From: Dyadobacter sediminis
GTDB taxonomy: Bacteria; Bacteroidota; Bacteroidia; Cytophagales; Spirosomataceae
Length of the DNA: 64,000 nt
NCBI RefSeq assembly: GCF_005860765.1
Contig: NZ_VCEI01000021.1
Coordinates: forward strand, 310,001-374,000
Direction: 5' to 3'
Notes under the pieces: model-generated
The model's input: only the letters and a program-made list of their open reading frames with translations
Told to the model about the DNA's origin: nothing
Database searches by the model: none
Program-made: the position numbers and the translations under genes
Shown: piece by piece, positions 28,301 through 37,378 of the stretch
How the letters are laid out: every line of letters begins with the position of its first letter
How positions within the stretch are numbered: position 1 is the first letter of the stretch

Positions 28301-29893
28301 GTTCTGGAAGGATCTTTGATGGTGGAAAACGGCCGGATGAAGTTCGATTATCTTCAGTCTGTTTTTACATTCAGTGACAAAATCAATTTTACGGAAAGTG
28401 AAATTACGGCCAGTAACATTTTACTGACCGATGCGGACGGAAATACGGCAACGGTCCGGGGCGGTGTTTATCATGACGGTTTCAAATATTTTTCGCTTGG
28501 TTTCAGTGCGGATCTTCAGAACTTTAAAATCCTGAATACAACAGCGCAGGATAACGATACTTTTTACGGAACGGCCTATGTAACAGGGCCAGTTAGTGTT
28601 TTCGGGCCGATTGACAACCTGAACATTGAAGCAAACGTTACAAGCAACAAGAATACGAGAATTTACATTCCGCTCGACGGAGCCACTGAAGTAGCTACGC
28701 AGGATTATATACAATTCGTAAGCAAAATGCCGGTTCGGGACAGCACAGGCATGAGTGCGGGCGATTCTGTGTTTCGCGAGCAGGTTTCCGGCGGGATCAA
28801 AATGGATTTCAACTTCAATCTTACGCCGGATGCAACCTGCGAAATCATATTTGACCGGCAGACGGGCGATATCATCCGCGGCAACGGAAGCGGAAGGCTC
28901 AACCTGAACATTGATACCGAAGGCGATTTCACCATGGCCGGAACGTATGAAATTGAAAAAGGAGAGTACAACTTTACGCTTCAGAATGTGATCAGCAAGA
29001 AGTTCAGCATCAAGCCGGGAAGCAGGATCGTGTGGTCCGGCGATCCTTACGGTGCCCAGCTGGATGTAAAGGCAGGTTACACGCAACTCGTTTCTCTGGT
29101 CGGCGTTCTTCCGAATACCGGTTCCGTAAATACAACTGGAAATGATGTACTATCGAGGCGTTATCCTGTGGAAGTAACCATCGGCTTGTCAGAAGGCCTG
29201 ATGTCGCCGTCCATACATTATGATCTCAGAATTCTTGATAATCCATCACTTAGCAATTACCGCGGACAACTCGAGGCATTTCAGAACAAACTGAAATCGG
29301 ATGAGCAGGAATTAAGCCGTCAGGTCAGCAGCTTGCTGGTGGTTAATCAGCTGCTTCCGGAAAGCAGTCTGGCTACGATCGGCGGGCAAAGTTTTCTGGG
29401 AAGCAGCATCAGCGAGCTTGTTTCCAATCAGATCAGCCGCTGGGCTTCGGGAATCAATGAAAATCTGGAAGTCGGCGTTTCCGGGCTTTCGCTGGATCAG
29501 AATGCATTGACGAATCTTCAGCTGCGTTTTTCCTATCGTTTTCTGAATGACCGTTTCAGGGTAACAAGGGACGGGCGTTTTGCATCGGGAACGCAGGCCG
29601 GAACCACGCAGTACGACGCGGCCAGTCTGCTCGGCGAATGGACGCTGGAATACTGGCTGAACCGCAACGGGTCTGTGCGTGTAAAAGCATACAACCGCAA
29701 TATTCAGAATCCGTTTTCACTTAATAACACAGTGACTACAGGCGGTGTAAGCATGCAGTTTACGCACAGTTTCAACCGCTTTACACCGATGCCGAAGCCA
29801 GAGGTGAAAATACCATACACGGTTACGCCGGATTCTGTTCGTCAGGATACGTCCGGGAAGAAGCTGCTGACTACTAAAGGGGCAATGCGTTAG
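25301..29893 (+). CDS. tamB: TamB-like translocation/assembly protein
   Basis: The protein has 1530 residues. A single N-terminal membrane helix (FGNGLIVVIIFALLALGIATIAL) anchors it in the inner membrane. The long middle has AsmA/TamB-type beta-rich repeats (PSVQTWAVQTAASNISRKLG, then many short strands), and the C-terminal roughly 400 residues form the TamB (DUF490) domain (GEYNFTLQNVISKKFSI, QVSSLLVVNQLLPE). Family members span the periplasm and move phospholipids or assist outer-membrane protein assembly. No TamA-type BamA paralogue is next to it in this window. Confidence 0.92.
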   Translation: MLKFLKAFGNGLIVVIIFALLALGIATIALQLPSVQTWAVQTAASNISRKLGYPITIQKVNIKWFDVVSLEGISVKDSSQAQMIDVGRIDVNLDINTIIDNASRQIYLDEVNLFQPNVHLAVVPETGSLNMDGFIASINRLTAPAVPKPANAPENNIPFIIGKSKIIDGTFHYNDPRKKRDRNARSFDYSHFELNKLNGELKNFLLQGDTIVFSARNLKAIDRQTKLEIHNLDTRFLFCQKKMELKELEANIGNSLLKDEIIFYYNRSGELGDFNHKVRMKGHLTGSRISSRDLGLFSGYVDRLHETWHISGNFNGKVDDFMLSNTDLYFGKGSRIVGDLGFKGLPEIEGVKMDIRLSLSKINPLDLVQYYPEWKEHQTLQKFGLTLLDGTFKGTLDDFVINANSSSSLGKLSGNLDFHIADARTTTYSGEVKTAGFELGTLLDQKETWQELDFEGKVSGKGLELQFASADMNALVRRVGFRNYDYTSIRLDGNLQNQYFNGQVNVKDSNFVVNLEGEFDLSKPRNSFDVQGVIERANLKELGFVKEQVTLRTQLNINLSGNTVDELTGDAKLLNTYLLMTNQERNLVMDTLVFSSIQQLDKRTLQLESEFLTAKAEGNFLPTEAWKDISRVLEEYKLYFFENEANRNEYYARKPVESVKRYQIDYEVESRNLSRFLAFLSPDIYVSRGAKAEGTFKMDNTAFLTFNAVSDTLQYGTNQFVKSEVDVTTSKFVNSAEVLASVLVTSEQQQISVLVPTEKLELEGTWDVDHIDFNGAIHQAKSTNLANLAGEIRFLPAGLDIGFTNSKLNLLDEVWNVPAESLISIVGKSVTFSNVGFVSGKQRIFLSGTASDDPEKSLTLDVKNFRLGSLNPVFNTQLAGIMDGTARIRDIYNSAMLDAGFNIESLGYGQYEFGNLSGTSDWDPVTSELQIDAQLSKNARRVFNLTGAYRPKLAANTLNLKAIFNHIDFKSLEPFTEGLVSDISGSAQGTVLIKGIVNAPVLEGSLMVENGRMKFDYLQSVFTFSDKINFTESEITASNILLTDADGNTATVRGGVYHDGFKYFSLGFSADLQNFKILNTTAQDNDTFYGTAYVTGPVSVFGPIDNLNIEANVTSNKNTRIYIPLDGATEVATQDYIQFVSKMPVRDSTGMSAGDSVFREQVSGGIKMDFNFNLTPDATCEIIFDRQTGDIIRGNGSGRLNLNIDTEGDFTMAGTYEIEKGEYNFTLQNVISKKFSIKPGSRIVWSGDPYGAQLDVKAGYTQLVSLVGVLPNTGSVNTTGNDVLSRRYPVEVTIGLSEGLMSPSIHYDLRILDNPSLSNYRGQLEAFQNKLKSDEQELSRQVSSLLVVNQLLPESSLATIGGQSFLGSSISELVSNQISRWASGINENLEVGVSGLSLDQNALTNLQLRFSYRFLNDRFRVTRDGRFASGTQAGTTQYDAASLLGEWTLEYWLNRNGSVRVKAYNRNIQNPFSLNNTVTTGGVSMQFTHSFNRFTPMPKPEVKIPYTVTPDSVRQDTSGKKLLTTKGAMR

Positions 29894-29921
29894 AAGTAAA
29901 AAGCAGCATGTAAAAAGTAAT

Positions 29922-30335
29922 TTATTCGCCCCGATATCTGACGGCAAGGCCGCTCAGGACGTAGCCTTCATTTTTCACACTTGTATAATACTTGTATTTG
30001 ACATTAATGATGGCGTCCGCTCCGATTTTTTGTGCTTTGATAACCAGCCGGGCCGTCAGCAGTTCTTTGGTTTTTGCGTCATTTCCTCTGTACATCATTC
30101 TTTTATCCTGTGTCTGACGATTCGTCAGCGAGTCCTCACTGCTTATTTCCACGATCCCGATTTCTGAATACGGCCTTTCCAACGGCTGGTTGTCATACAG
30201 CAGTTCTATGGGATATTTGGTGTTGGTGGAAATAGGAATACCGCCGCCTGCGCAGCCGAAAAGCATACATCCGGCAAGTAGTGCAAAAAACAGGCCTGAA
30301 ATTTTACCTGAAAAAATCATCTTTACTGAAGTCAT
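29922..30335 (-). CDS. Small lipoprotein, YbjQ-like
   Basis: The protein has 137 residues. The lipobox is LFGC in LLAGCMLFGCAGGG, so it is a predicted lipoprotein. The mature part includes the segment AQKIGADAIINVKY, which resembles the YbjQ/heavy-metal-binding fold; the assignment is tentative. A start at ATG 30320 is also possible. It is convergent with the TamB gene and divergent from the M16 peptidase. Confidence 0.75.
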   Translation of the reverse strand: MTSVKMIFSGKISGLFFALLAGCMLFGCAGGGIPISTNTKYPIELLYDNQPLERPYSEIGIVEISSEDSLTNRQTQDKRMMYRGNDAKTKELLTARLVIKAQKIGADAIINVKYKYYTSVKNEGYVLSGLAVRYRGE

Positions 30336-30528
30336 AATAGATTGAACTGTGATACTGATTTAAGAATTCCTGCTGATCTGAAAATTTCTGCTGCCCGTAA
30401 CCCGTACGAAGCGGAGCCTCGGGAATGTTGCGCTTCCATTTATTTTGCCATTTATCATGAAGTTATTGTTAAATGAGCTAAACAACGCTATTTTCATGAG
30501 CTTAATATGTAAACAAATTCATTGTGAT

Positions 30529-33339
30529 ATGGTCATAAGTTTTAAAAGTATCAAAGCGGTTCAGCGATCGGCAACGGTTGGTATGCTGTTCACGTCTCTT
30601 TTGGTAACGCCTTTGTTTTCGCAGGATTTGCCGAAAGGTGTGAAAAAAAACACTTCCGTAGAAGGAATTACCGAGTACAGCCTTGAAAACGGTTTGAAAG
30701 TGCTGATGTTTCCTGATCCTTCCAAACCGACCATTACCGTAAATGTAACCTATCTGGTTGGTTCGCGGCACGAAGGATACGGGGAAACCGGAATGGCGCA
30801 TTTGCTGGAACACATGGTTTTCAAAGGCTCGCCCAAGCACCCGAACATTCCGCAGGAACTCACCGAGCACGGTGCCCGCCCGAACGGCACGACATGGTAT
30901 GACCGTACCAACTATTTTGAAACTTTTTCGGCAACGGAAGAGAACCTCAAATGGGCGCTTGACCTGGAATCCGACCGGATGGTGAATTCCTTTATTGCCA
31001 AGAAAGATCTGGAGAGCGAATTCAGCGTGGTACGCAATGAATTTGAATCCGGCGAAAACAGTCCTTTCCGCGTATTGATGGAACGCGTAATTTCCGGCGC
31101 TTACTTGTGGCATAACTACGGGAAATCAACCATCGGGAACCGTTCCGACATTGAAAAAGTGCCTATCGAAAATTTACAGGCTTTTTACAGGAAATTTTAC
31201 CAGCCCGACAACGCGGTACTGACCGTTGCAGGAAAGATCGACGAGCCGAAAACGCTGGCCATGATCAATGAATATTTTGGCAAAATCGCCAGACCTGCGC
31301 GCGTGCTGCCCACATCGTACACGAAGGAGCCAACCCAGGACGGCGAACGTTTTGTGGAACTGAAAAGAACCGGCGACGTACAGATGCTCATGGCTTTGTA
31401 TCATATTATGCCGGGTTCTCACGCGGATTATCCTGCGATGGAAGTGCTCACAGAATTGCTCAGTACGGAGCCGAACGGGAAACTTTACAAAAATCTGGTC
31501 AATACCAAAAAGGCATCTTCCGAATTCGGGTACAGCTTTCAGTTGTATGATCCGGGGTTTGTGCTGTTTGGTGCAGAAGTGCTGAAAGAAAAATCAATTG
31601 ACGAGGCAAGGCAGGCATTCGTGGCAACACTCGATTCTGCGGCTTTGGTAAAGCCCTCTGCAGAAGATGTGGAAAGGGCCAAAACCACAATCCTTAAAAA
31701 CTGGGATCTGGAATTCCGGAACTCGGAACGTGTGGGACTCAGCATCAGCGAAGCCATTGCGACCGGCGACTGGCGTCTGGCTTTTCTTTTCCGCGACAAC
31801 ATCCGCAAAGTAACTGCCGATGACGTTTACAGGGTGGCACAATATTATTTCAAACCGTCCAACCGTACGCTCGGAACATTTGTTCCGGAAGCTACGCCGG
31901 TAAGAGCCGAAATCCCGGACGCGCCGAAAATTGAAGAGCTTGTGAAAAATTACAAAGGGGAAGCCGTTGTAGCCGAAGGCGAAGCGTTTGATCCTTCGCC
32001 CATGAACGTGGAAAGCCGGACTACGCGCACCGAAAAACCGAATGCCATTGAGACGGCATTGCTGCCTAAGAAAACGCGCGGCAATGTGGTCGCGGCGAGG
32101 ATTACGCTCCGTTATGGCGATGAAAAAAGCCTGATGAACAAAGCGGCCATATCGGACCTTACGGGTTCCATGCTGGACAAAGGAACAAAAACCAAAACCC
32201 GCCAGCAACTGAAAGACGAGTTTGACAAACTGAAAGCGCGGGTCAGCTTTTTCGGAGCCGGCAATCAGGCCGGAGCCAATATTGAAACGACCAAAGAGAA
32301 CCTTCCGGCCGTTATGAAACTGGTGGCCGAAGTACTGAAAACGCCTGCGTTCGATGAAAGTGAATTTGAAAAACTGAAACAGGAAGAACTGGCCGGCATC
32401 GAATCGCAAAGAAGCGAGCCGCAAGCGATTGCGATCAATCAATACCGCCGCATTGTTTCGCCTTACCCGAAAAGCGATGTCCGTTATGTCGGTACGTTTG
32501 ATGAAGATGTGGAAAATATCAAATTAGCGACCATTGATCAGATCCGTCAGTTTCACAAGGATTTTTACGGAGCCAACAATGCCTCGGCAACCGTAGTCGG
32601 TGATTTTGACAAAGCTGCAATCCAGAAAATCATTACAGATGAATTCGGCAGCTGGAAAAGTGCCAAGCCGTTTACCCGCATTGCGTCGCCGTATCAGCCT
32701 GTAAAAGCAGAAAACAAGGCAGTGGAAACGCCGGACAAGGCCAATGCCATGTTCGTAGCCGGTTTCAATATGCCGCTGCAAGATACGGACCCGGAATATC
32801 CGGCTTTGGTTATGGCCAATTATATGCTCGGAGGCGGATTCCTTAACTCACGTCTCGCAACACGGATCAGGCAGAAAGAAGGGCTTAGTTATGGCGTAGG
32901 CTCGCAGTTTTCGGCAAGTTCACTGGATAAGAACGGCTCGTTTATGTCGTATGCAATCTATGCGCCGGAAAATGCCGAGAAACTGGAAGCGGCTTTTAAA
33001 GAAGAAATAGAAAAAACGCTGAAAGAAGGTTTTACCGCAGAAGAGCTGAAAGCGGCACGATCGGGTTATCTGCAGTCCCGCCAGGTTGCAAGGTCGCAGG
33101 ATGCTTCGCTGACCAATACGCTGACCAATAACCTGTACCTGAACCGGACAATGCAATGGGATGCAGATTTTGAAAAGAAAATAGAAGCTTTAACGCCTGA
33201 GCAAATCAAATCTGCGGTTAACAAATACATTGATTACAGTAAATTCGTCATCATCAAGGCGGGAGATTTCGCAAAAACCAAAAAAGGTGCTCCGGCTGCT
33301 ACTGCACCGGCACCTTTGGGTGGAAGCGAGAAAAAATAA
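30529..33339 (+). CDS. M16 family zinc metallopeptidase, two-lobed
   Basis: The protein has about 936 residues from the chosen ATG 30529, which directly precedes a signal peptide (AVQRSATVGMLFTSLLVTPLFSQ). ATG 30445 would add 28 unlikely residues. The N-terminal half carries the inverted zinc motif HLLEH (MAHLLEHMVFKGS) and a downstream glutamate region (EFSVVRNEFE). The C-terminal half is a second M16 lobe without HxxEH, as in pitrilysin-type proteins. The RY-type substrate loop is seen as GLSYGVGSQF. It is likely a periplasmic peptidase for small peptides. A hairpin terminator follows. Confidence 0.92.
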   Translation: MVISFKSIKAVQRSATVGMLFTSLLVTPLFSQDLPKGVKKNTSVEGITEYSLENGLKVLMFPDPSKPTITVNVTYLVGSRHEGYGETGMAHLLEHMVFKGSPKHPNIPQELTEHGARPNGTTWYDRTNYFETFSATEENLKWALDLESDRMVNSFIAKKDLESEFSVVRNEFESGENSPFRVLMERVISGAYLWHNYGKSTIGNRSDIEKVPIENLQAFYRKFYQPDNAVLTVAGKIDEPKTLAMINEYFGKIARPARVLPTSYTKEPTQDGERFVELKRTGDVQMLMALYHIMPGSHADYPAMEVLTELLSTEPNGKLYKNLVNTKKASSEFGYSFQLYDPGFVLFGAEVLKEKSIDEARQAFVATLDSAALVKPSAEDVERAKTTILKNWDLEFRNSERVGLSISEAIATGDWRLAFLFRDNIRKVTADDVYRVAQYYFKPSNRTLGTFVPEATPVRAEIPDAPKIEELVKNYKGEAVVAEGEAFDPSPMNVESRTTRTEKPNAIETALLPKKTRGNVVAARITLRYGDEKSLMNKAAISDLTGSMLDKGTKTKTRQQLKDEFDKLKARVSFFGAGNQAGANIETTKENLPAVMKLVAEVLKTPAFDESEFEKLKQEELAGIESQRSEPQAIAINQYRRIVSPYPKSDVRYVGTFDEDVENIKLATIDQIRQFHKDFYGANNASATVVGDFDKAAIQKIITDEFGSWKSAKPFTRIASPYQPVKAENKAVETPDKANAMFVAGFNMPLQDTDPEYPALVMANYMLGGGFLNSRLATRIRQKEGLSYGVGSQFSASSLDKNGSFMSYAIYAPENAEKLEAAFKEEIEKTLKEGFTAEELKAARSGYLQSRQVARSQDASLTNTLTNNLYLNRTMQWDADFEKKIEALTPEQIKSAVNKYIDYSKFVIIKAGDFAKTKKGAPAATAPAPLGGSEKK

Positions 33340-33360
33340 TAGTAGCATAAAATCAATCAG

Positions 33361-33392
33361 GAAAACCGGATGCAAATTGCAGTCCGGTTTTC
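33361..33392 (+). terminator. Terminator after M16 peptidase
   Basis: GAAAACCGGA (33361-33370) pairs with 33383-33392, and an inner TGCA-AAT-TGCA extends the stem with one bulged G. It lies 21 nt after the stop. Confidence 0.7.
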
Positions 33393-33416
33393 TGCTGTTA
33401 TAAGGTAGCACATCTT

Positions 33417-33424
33417 TATATTTG
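33417..33424 (+). promoter_or_regulatory. Possible -7 element for the phosphatase pair
   Basis: TATATTTG matches TAnnTTTG, 43 nt before the chosen ATG. The base triplet at the -33 spacing is CTG (33395-33397) rather than TTG. Confidence 0.35.
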
Positions 33425-33466
33425 CCCATTATTCCTGATGAATCCTTTTCCTGTAAATTATCAAAA

Positions 33467-35137
33467 ATGAAATTCATACCGAACCTGTTTTTAAAATTAC
33501 TGGCTGCCGGGATGCTTCTAAGCTATTCCGCGTACAGTCAGTCCAGATTAAAAACCGCCGAAACCTCCAGACTGGCCCGCCCGAAACTGGTGGTAGGCAT
33601 TGTAGTGGACCAAATGCGCTACGATTACCTTTACCGCTATTACGACAAGTACAGGGAAGGCGGTCTGAAAAGGCTCATGAATGAAGGTTTTAACTGCCGG
33701 AACAATCATTATCATTATGCACTGACCGTAACGGCTGCCGGACATTCGGCCGTGTATACCGGTTCCCTTCCGGCCATTAACGGCATTATCGGAAACGACT
33801 GGTACGACAGAAAAGCAGGAAAAAATGTGTACTGCACGGAAGACAGCACCGTAGCCACGGTCGGAAGCAATAACGTAACGGTTGGGAAAATGTCGCCGCG
33901 CAATCTGTTGACGAGCACCGTTACGGATCAGCTTCGGATTGCGACCAATTTCCGCTCCAAAACAGTAGGCGTTGCAATTAAGGACCGTGCTTCCATTCTG
34001 CCGGCAGGACATGCGGCGAACGGCGCATACTGGTTTGATTCCCGTACCGGAAACTTTGTGACAAGTACGTATTACATGGAGTCACTGCCTGCGTGGGCAA
34101 CAGAATACAACAATAAAAAAATGCCTGCCGAATACCTCAGACGCGGCTGGAATCTGCTTTTGCCCATTGATCAATACACACAAAGTACGCCGGACGATGT
34201 GGCCTGGGAAGGAACGCTATCGGGCGCTGCAAAGCCTGTGTTCCCGCATGAACTGATCGGGACGGCCGGTGATGCTTATGGTGTGATTACTACTTCGCCA
34301 TGGGGAAACACGCTGACGAAAGAAATGGCCATTGCTGCGATCAAGGGTGAAAATCTGGGCAAAGGAGCGGATACGGATTTTCTGGCCATCAGTTTTTCAA
34401 CACCGGACCGGATCGGACATGCATTCGGCCCTAATTCCATTGAACAGGAGGATAATTATCTGAAACTGGATATGGAGTTTGCCGATTTGTTCACTTTTCT
34501 TGACAGCTGGACCGGAAAAGGAAACTATACCGTTTTCCTCACTGCCGACCATGGTGCGATGGACGTTCCGGCATTCTGGCAGGAACATAAGCTGCCGGCA
34601 GGATTAATGAATTCGACTACGCTGACGAGAGCCGTTGTAAAATCGCTGAACGACGCATTCGGCGAAGGCGAATATGTTTCAGCTTTTGAAAATTATCAGA
34701 TTTACCTGAATAAAAAACTGCTTGCCGAAAAGAAAGTCAGTGTGGACGAGGCCTGGCAGGTTTTGCGGAAAGCACTGCTTCCGATGAACGGTGTTGCGGA
34801 TATTATCAATCTCAATAACATCGGAAACGCACCGCTGAATACGTATCAGCTTGAAATGTACAAAAACAACATCAATGCCAAACGAAGCGGCGACCTGCAG
34901 ATGATCGTTCAGCCGGGCTGGTTTGCAGGTTCTTACGGAACCGGAACAGATCATGGCACGCCTTACAACTACGATACGCACGTTCCTTTTCTGCTCTATG
35001 GCTGGGGCGTGAAAAAAGGTGAAACACTCCGCAGAACTACAATTGCGGACATTGCGCCAACGGTTTCGTCCTTGCTGCATATACTGCCACCCAGCGGAAA
35101 CGTAGGCAATGCCGTGGAAGAAGCTTTAAGTAAATAA
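33467..35137 (+). CDS. PafA-like alkaline phosphatase (copy 1)
   Basis: The protein has 556 residues from ATG 33467, chosen because it precedes the signal peptide NLFLKLLAAGMLLSYSAYSQ. It is an alkaline phosphatase superfamily member with metal ligands in VVDQMRYDY, STPDRIGHAFG, TADHGAMD and GTDHGTPYNYD. Lys172 and Arg174 in AIKDRASIL match the K-x-R pair that marks PafA-type phosphomonoesterases. A threonine nucleophile is expected in ALTVTAAGH. It is probably periplasmic phosphate release from organic monoesters. It is followed 67 bp later by a close paralogue on the same strand. Confidence 0.9.
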   Translation: MKFIPNLFLKLLAAGMLLSYSAYSQSRLKTAETSRLARPKLVVGIVVDQMRYDYLYRYYDKYREGGLKRLMNEGFNCRNNHYHYALTVTAAGHSAVYTGSLPAINGIIGNDWYDRKAGKNVYCTEDSTVATVGSNNVTVGKMSPRNLLTSTVTDQLRIATNFRSKTVGVAIKDRASILPAGHAANGAYWFDSRTGNFVTSTYYMESLPAWATEYNNKKMPAEYLRRGWNLLLPIDQYTQSTPDDVAWEGTLSGAAKPVFPHELIGTAGDAYGVITTSPWGNTLTKEMAIAAIKGENLGKGADTDFLAISFSTPDRIGHAFGPNSIEQEDNYLKLDMEFADLFTFLDSWTGKGNYTVFLTADHGAMDVPAFWQEHKLPAGLMNSTTLTRAVVKSLNDAFGEGEYVSAFENYQIYLNKKLLAEKKVSVDEAWQVLRKALLPMNGVADIINLNNIGNAPLNTYQLEMYKNNINAKRSGDLQMIVQPGWFAGSYGTGTDHGTPYNYDTHVPFLLYGWGVKKGETLRRTTIADIAPTVSSLLHILPPSGNVGNAVEEALSK

Positions 35138-35204
35138 CTGAATTTCCCCTTGCGAACCGGTTTTCAGCCAATGCAAGGTTTTGTTTTATTAAAATTCCTG
35201 AACA

Positions 35205-36860
35205 GTGAGAAAAATCTCTTTAAGCGTACTTTGTCTGTTACTGACTGCTTTCGGCCATGCGCAGACAGCCAAAAAAGGCACACCGAAAAGTACCGTACTT
35301 GCCCGTCCCAAACTGGTTGTCGGCATCGTGGTCGATCAGATGCGCTATGATTATCTGTACCGTTATTATGACCAGTACGGAGAAGGCGGTTTCAAGCGGC
35401 TGATGAACGAAGGATTCAATTGCCGGAACAATCATTACAGCTATGCACTTACGGTTACAGCTGCCGGGCATGCCAGCGTCTATACCGGATCCATTCCGGC
35501 CGTTAACGGAATTATCGGAAACGAATGGTTTGATCCGATAACCAAAAAAGAAGTTTACTGCGTGGAAGATAGTACGGTGACAACAGTTGGCAGCAATAAT
35601 TCCAGCGTAGGGAAAATGTCGCCGAAAAATATGCTGACAAGCACTGTAACGGACCAGCTCAGGATTGCTACCAACTTCCGTTCCAAAACAATCGGTGTTG
35701 CGATCAAGGACAGAGGTTCTATTCTGCCTGCCGGGCATTCCGCGAATGCCGCTTACTGGTTTGATTCCAAAACCGGAAACTGGGTAAGCAGTACTTATTA
35801 TATGAACGAGCTTCCCAAATGGGCAAAAGACTATAATGCCAAAAAGATGCCTTCGGCCTATTTACAGAAAGGCTGGCAGCTGCTATTAAGTGCCGATGCC
35901 TATACACAAAGTTCGCAGGATGATGTTGCCTGGGAAGGAAAGCTGCCGGGTTCTTCCAAACCTGTTTTCCCTTATGAACTGGCCGGTTTGTCGGGAGATG
36001 CTTTCGGTGTGGTTACGGAAACGCCGTGGGGAAATACGATTACAAAGGAAATGGCCATTGAAGCGGTAAAAGGGGAGAATCTGGGTAAAGGAAAAGAAAC
36101 GGATTTTCTGGCTATCAGTTTTTCTTCCACGGATAAAATCGGGCACCGTTCCGGACCGAACTCCATAGAACAGCAGGACGATTTCATCCGGCTTGACCGC
36201 GAATTTGCCGACCTGTTCAGTTTTCTGGACGGCTGGGTTGGAAAAGGCGAATACACCGTTTTTCTTACGGCCGATCATGGCGTTGTGGATGTGCCGGGCT
36301 TTGCAGCCGAGCACAAGCTTCCGTCCGGCATCGTAAACAGAAAGGTTGTCAATGCTGCTGTAAACGAAGCGTTGAGCAAAGCTTTTGGCAAAGAATCCTA
36401 CATTTTAGCAACGGATAACAATCAGCTTTACTTTGATCATGAACTGATGAAAAAGAAGAAGATTACAATTAGTGCGGCAGTAGAAGTTATTCGAGAGGCT
36501 GTGCTGCAAATTCCCGGAATGGCTGATATTATTGATCTGACCGATATGGGAAAAGCACCGCTGAATACGTATCAGCTCGAATTGTACAAGAATAACGTGA
36601 ATGCAAAACGCAGCGGTGACATTCAGATTATTACGCAGCCGGGATGGTTTTATGGCACCTCTACAGGAACTTCGCACGGAACGCCGTACAATTACGATAC
36701 GCAGGTGCCGTTTGTACTTTATGGCTGGGGAATAAACAAAGGTGAGACGCTGCGCCGTACTTCGGTTTCCGACATTGCGCCTACAATTTCTTCACTGCTG
36801 CATATTCTTCCCGGAAGCGGCAACATCGGAAATGCTGTGGAAGAAGCATTGAAAAAGTAG
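35205..36860 (+). CDS. PafA-like alkaline phosphatase (copy 2)
   Basis: The protein has 551 residues and starts at GTG 35205, just before the signal peptide KISLSVLCLLLTAFGHAQ. It has the same active-site set as copy 1: VVDQMRYDY, ALTVTAAGH, AIKDRGSIL, SSTDKIGHRSG, TADHGVVD and GTSHGTPYNYD. Both copies are intact at all recognisable catalytic positions, so loss of function is not suggested. The pair arose by tandem duplication and is probably one transcript ending at the hairpin 36884-36928. Confidence 0.9.
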   Translation: MRKISLSVLCLLLTAFGHAQTAKKGTPKSTVLARPKLVVGIVVDQMRYDYLYRYYDQYGEGGFKRLMNEGFNCRNNHYSYALTVTAAGHASVYTGSIPAVNGIIGNEWFDPITKKEVYCVEDSTVTTVGSNNSSVGKMSPKNMLTSTVTDQLRIATNFRSKTIGVAIKDRGSILPAGHSANAAYWFDSKTGNWVSSTYYMNELPKWAKDYNAKKMPSAYLQKGWQLLLSADAYTQSSQDDVAWEGKLPGSSKPVFPYELAGLSGDAFGVVTETPWGNTITKEMAIEAVKGENLGKGKETDFLAISFSSTDKIGHRSGPNSIEQQDDFIRLDREFADLFSFLDGWVGKGEYTVFLTADHGVVDVPGFAAEHKLPSGIVNRKVVNAAVNEALSKAFGKESYILATDNNQLYFDHELMKKKKITISAAVEVIREAVLQIPGMADIIDLTDMGKAPLNTYQLELYKNNVNAKRSGDIQIITQPGWFYGTSTGTSHGTPYNYDTQVPFVLYGWGINKGETLRRTSVSDIAPTISSLLHILPGSGNIGNAVEEALKK

Positions 36861-36883
36861 TATTCGGATAACTTTCGAAAAAG

Positions 36884-36928
36884 AAATACGCTGCATTGCC
36901 GGAATGGTTCCGGCAATGCAGCGTATTT
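36884..36928. terminator. Perfect 21-bp bidirectional terminator
   Basis: Bases 36884-36904 are the exact reverse complement of 36908-36928, with a 3-nt loop. It lies 23 nt after the phosphatase stop and 14 nt before the end of the convergent NfeD gene. Confidence 0.85.
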
Positions 36929-36942
36929 TGTTATAGCTTGTT

Positions 36943-37377
36943 TCAGGATTCTTCCACGATGAGGATAATGCCGTTTGTCCGCATGATAACGACTTTGCTT
37001 CCGGCAGAAATGGAGCTGTGGTTAAAAGCAGTTGCTTTCCATTCGGCGCCGCGGTAATAAATTTTTCCTTCGCCGTTCACAGGAATGTCCTTGATGACCA
37101 GTGCCGTTTCGCCTACAAATTCGCTGTATTCAGGACTTGATCTTCTATCGAGCAGCCTGCGGGCATGTTTTCGCAAAAGCAGCAGGGAACTCAGCGAAAT
37201 CAGTGAAAATGCAATGATCTGGCTTTCAATGTCGGGAAACAGGCCGATTGCCGTCAATAATGATGTGAGCAATGCGCCGGATGCAAAAAATACAAACACC
37301 AGCATTACGCTTACCAATTCTGCTACGAGCATAATCAGTCCCACAATGAGCCATATTTGCGGCAAAGACAAGTCCAT
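36943..37377 (-). CDS. NfeD-like membrane protein
   Basis: The protein has 144 residues: two to three membrane helices (IWLIVGLIMLVAELVSVMLVFVF) and a C-terminal OB-fold (ETALVIKDIPVNGEGKIYYRG). It lies 1 bp after the SPFH gene on the same strand, the conserved NfeD/stomatin pairing, which points to a joint role in membrane microdomain organisation or quality control. It is the short form without the ClpP-like protease domain. Confidence 0.88.
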   Translation of the reverse strand: MDLSLPQIWLIVGLIMLVAELVSVMLVFVFFASGALLTSLLTAIGLFPDIESQIIAFSLISLSSLLLLRKHARRLLDRRSSPEYSEFVGETALVIKDIPVNGEGKIYYRGAEWKATAFNHSSISAGSKVVIMRTNGIILIVEES

Positions 37378-37378
37378 A

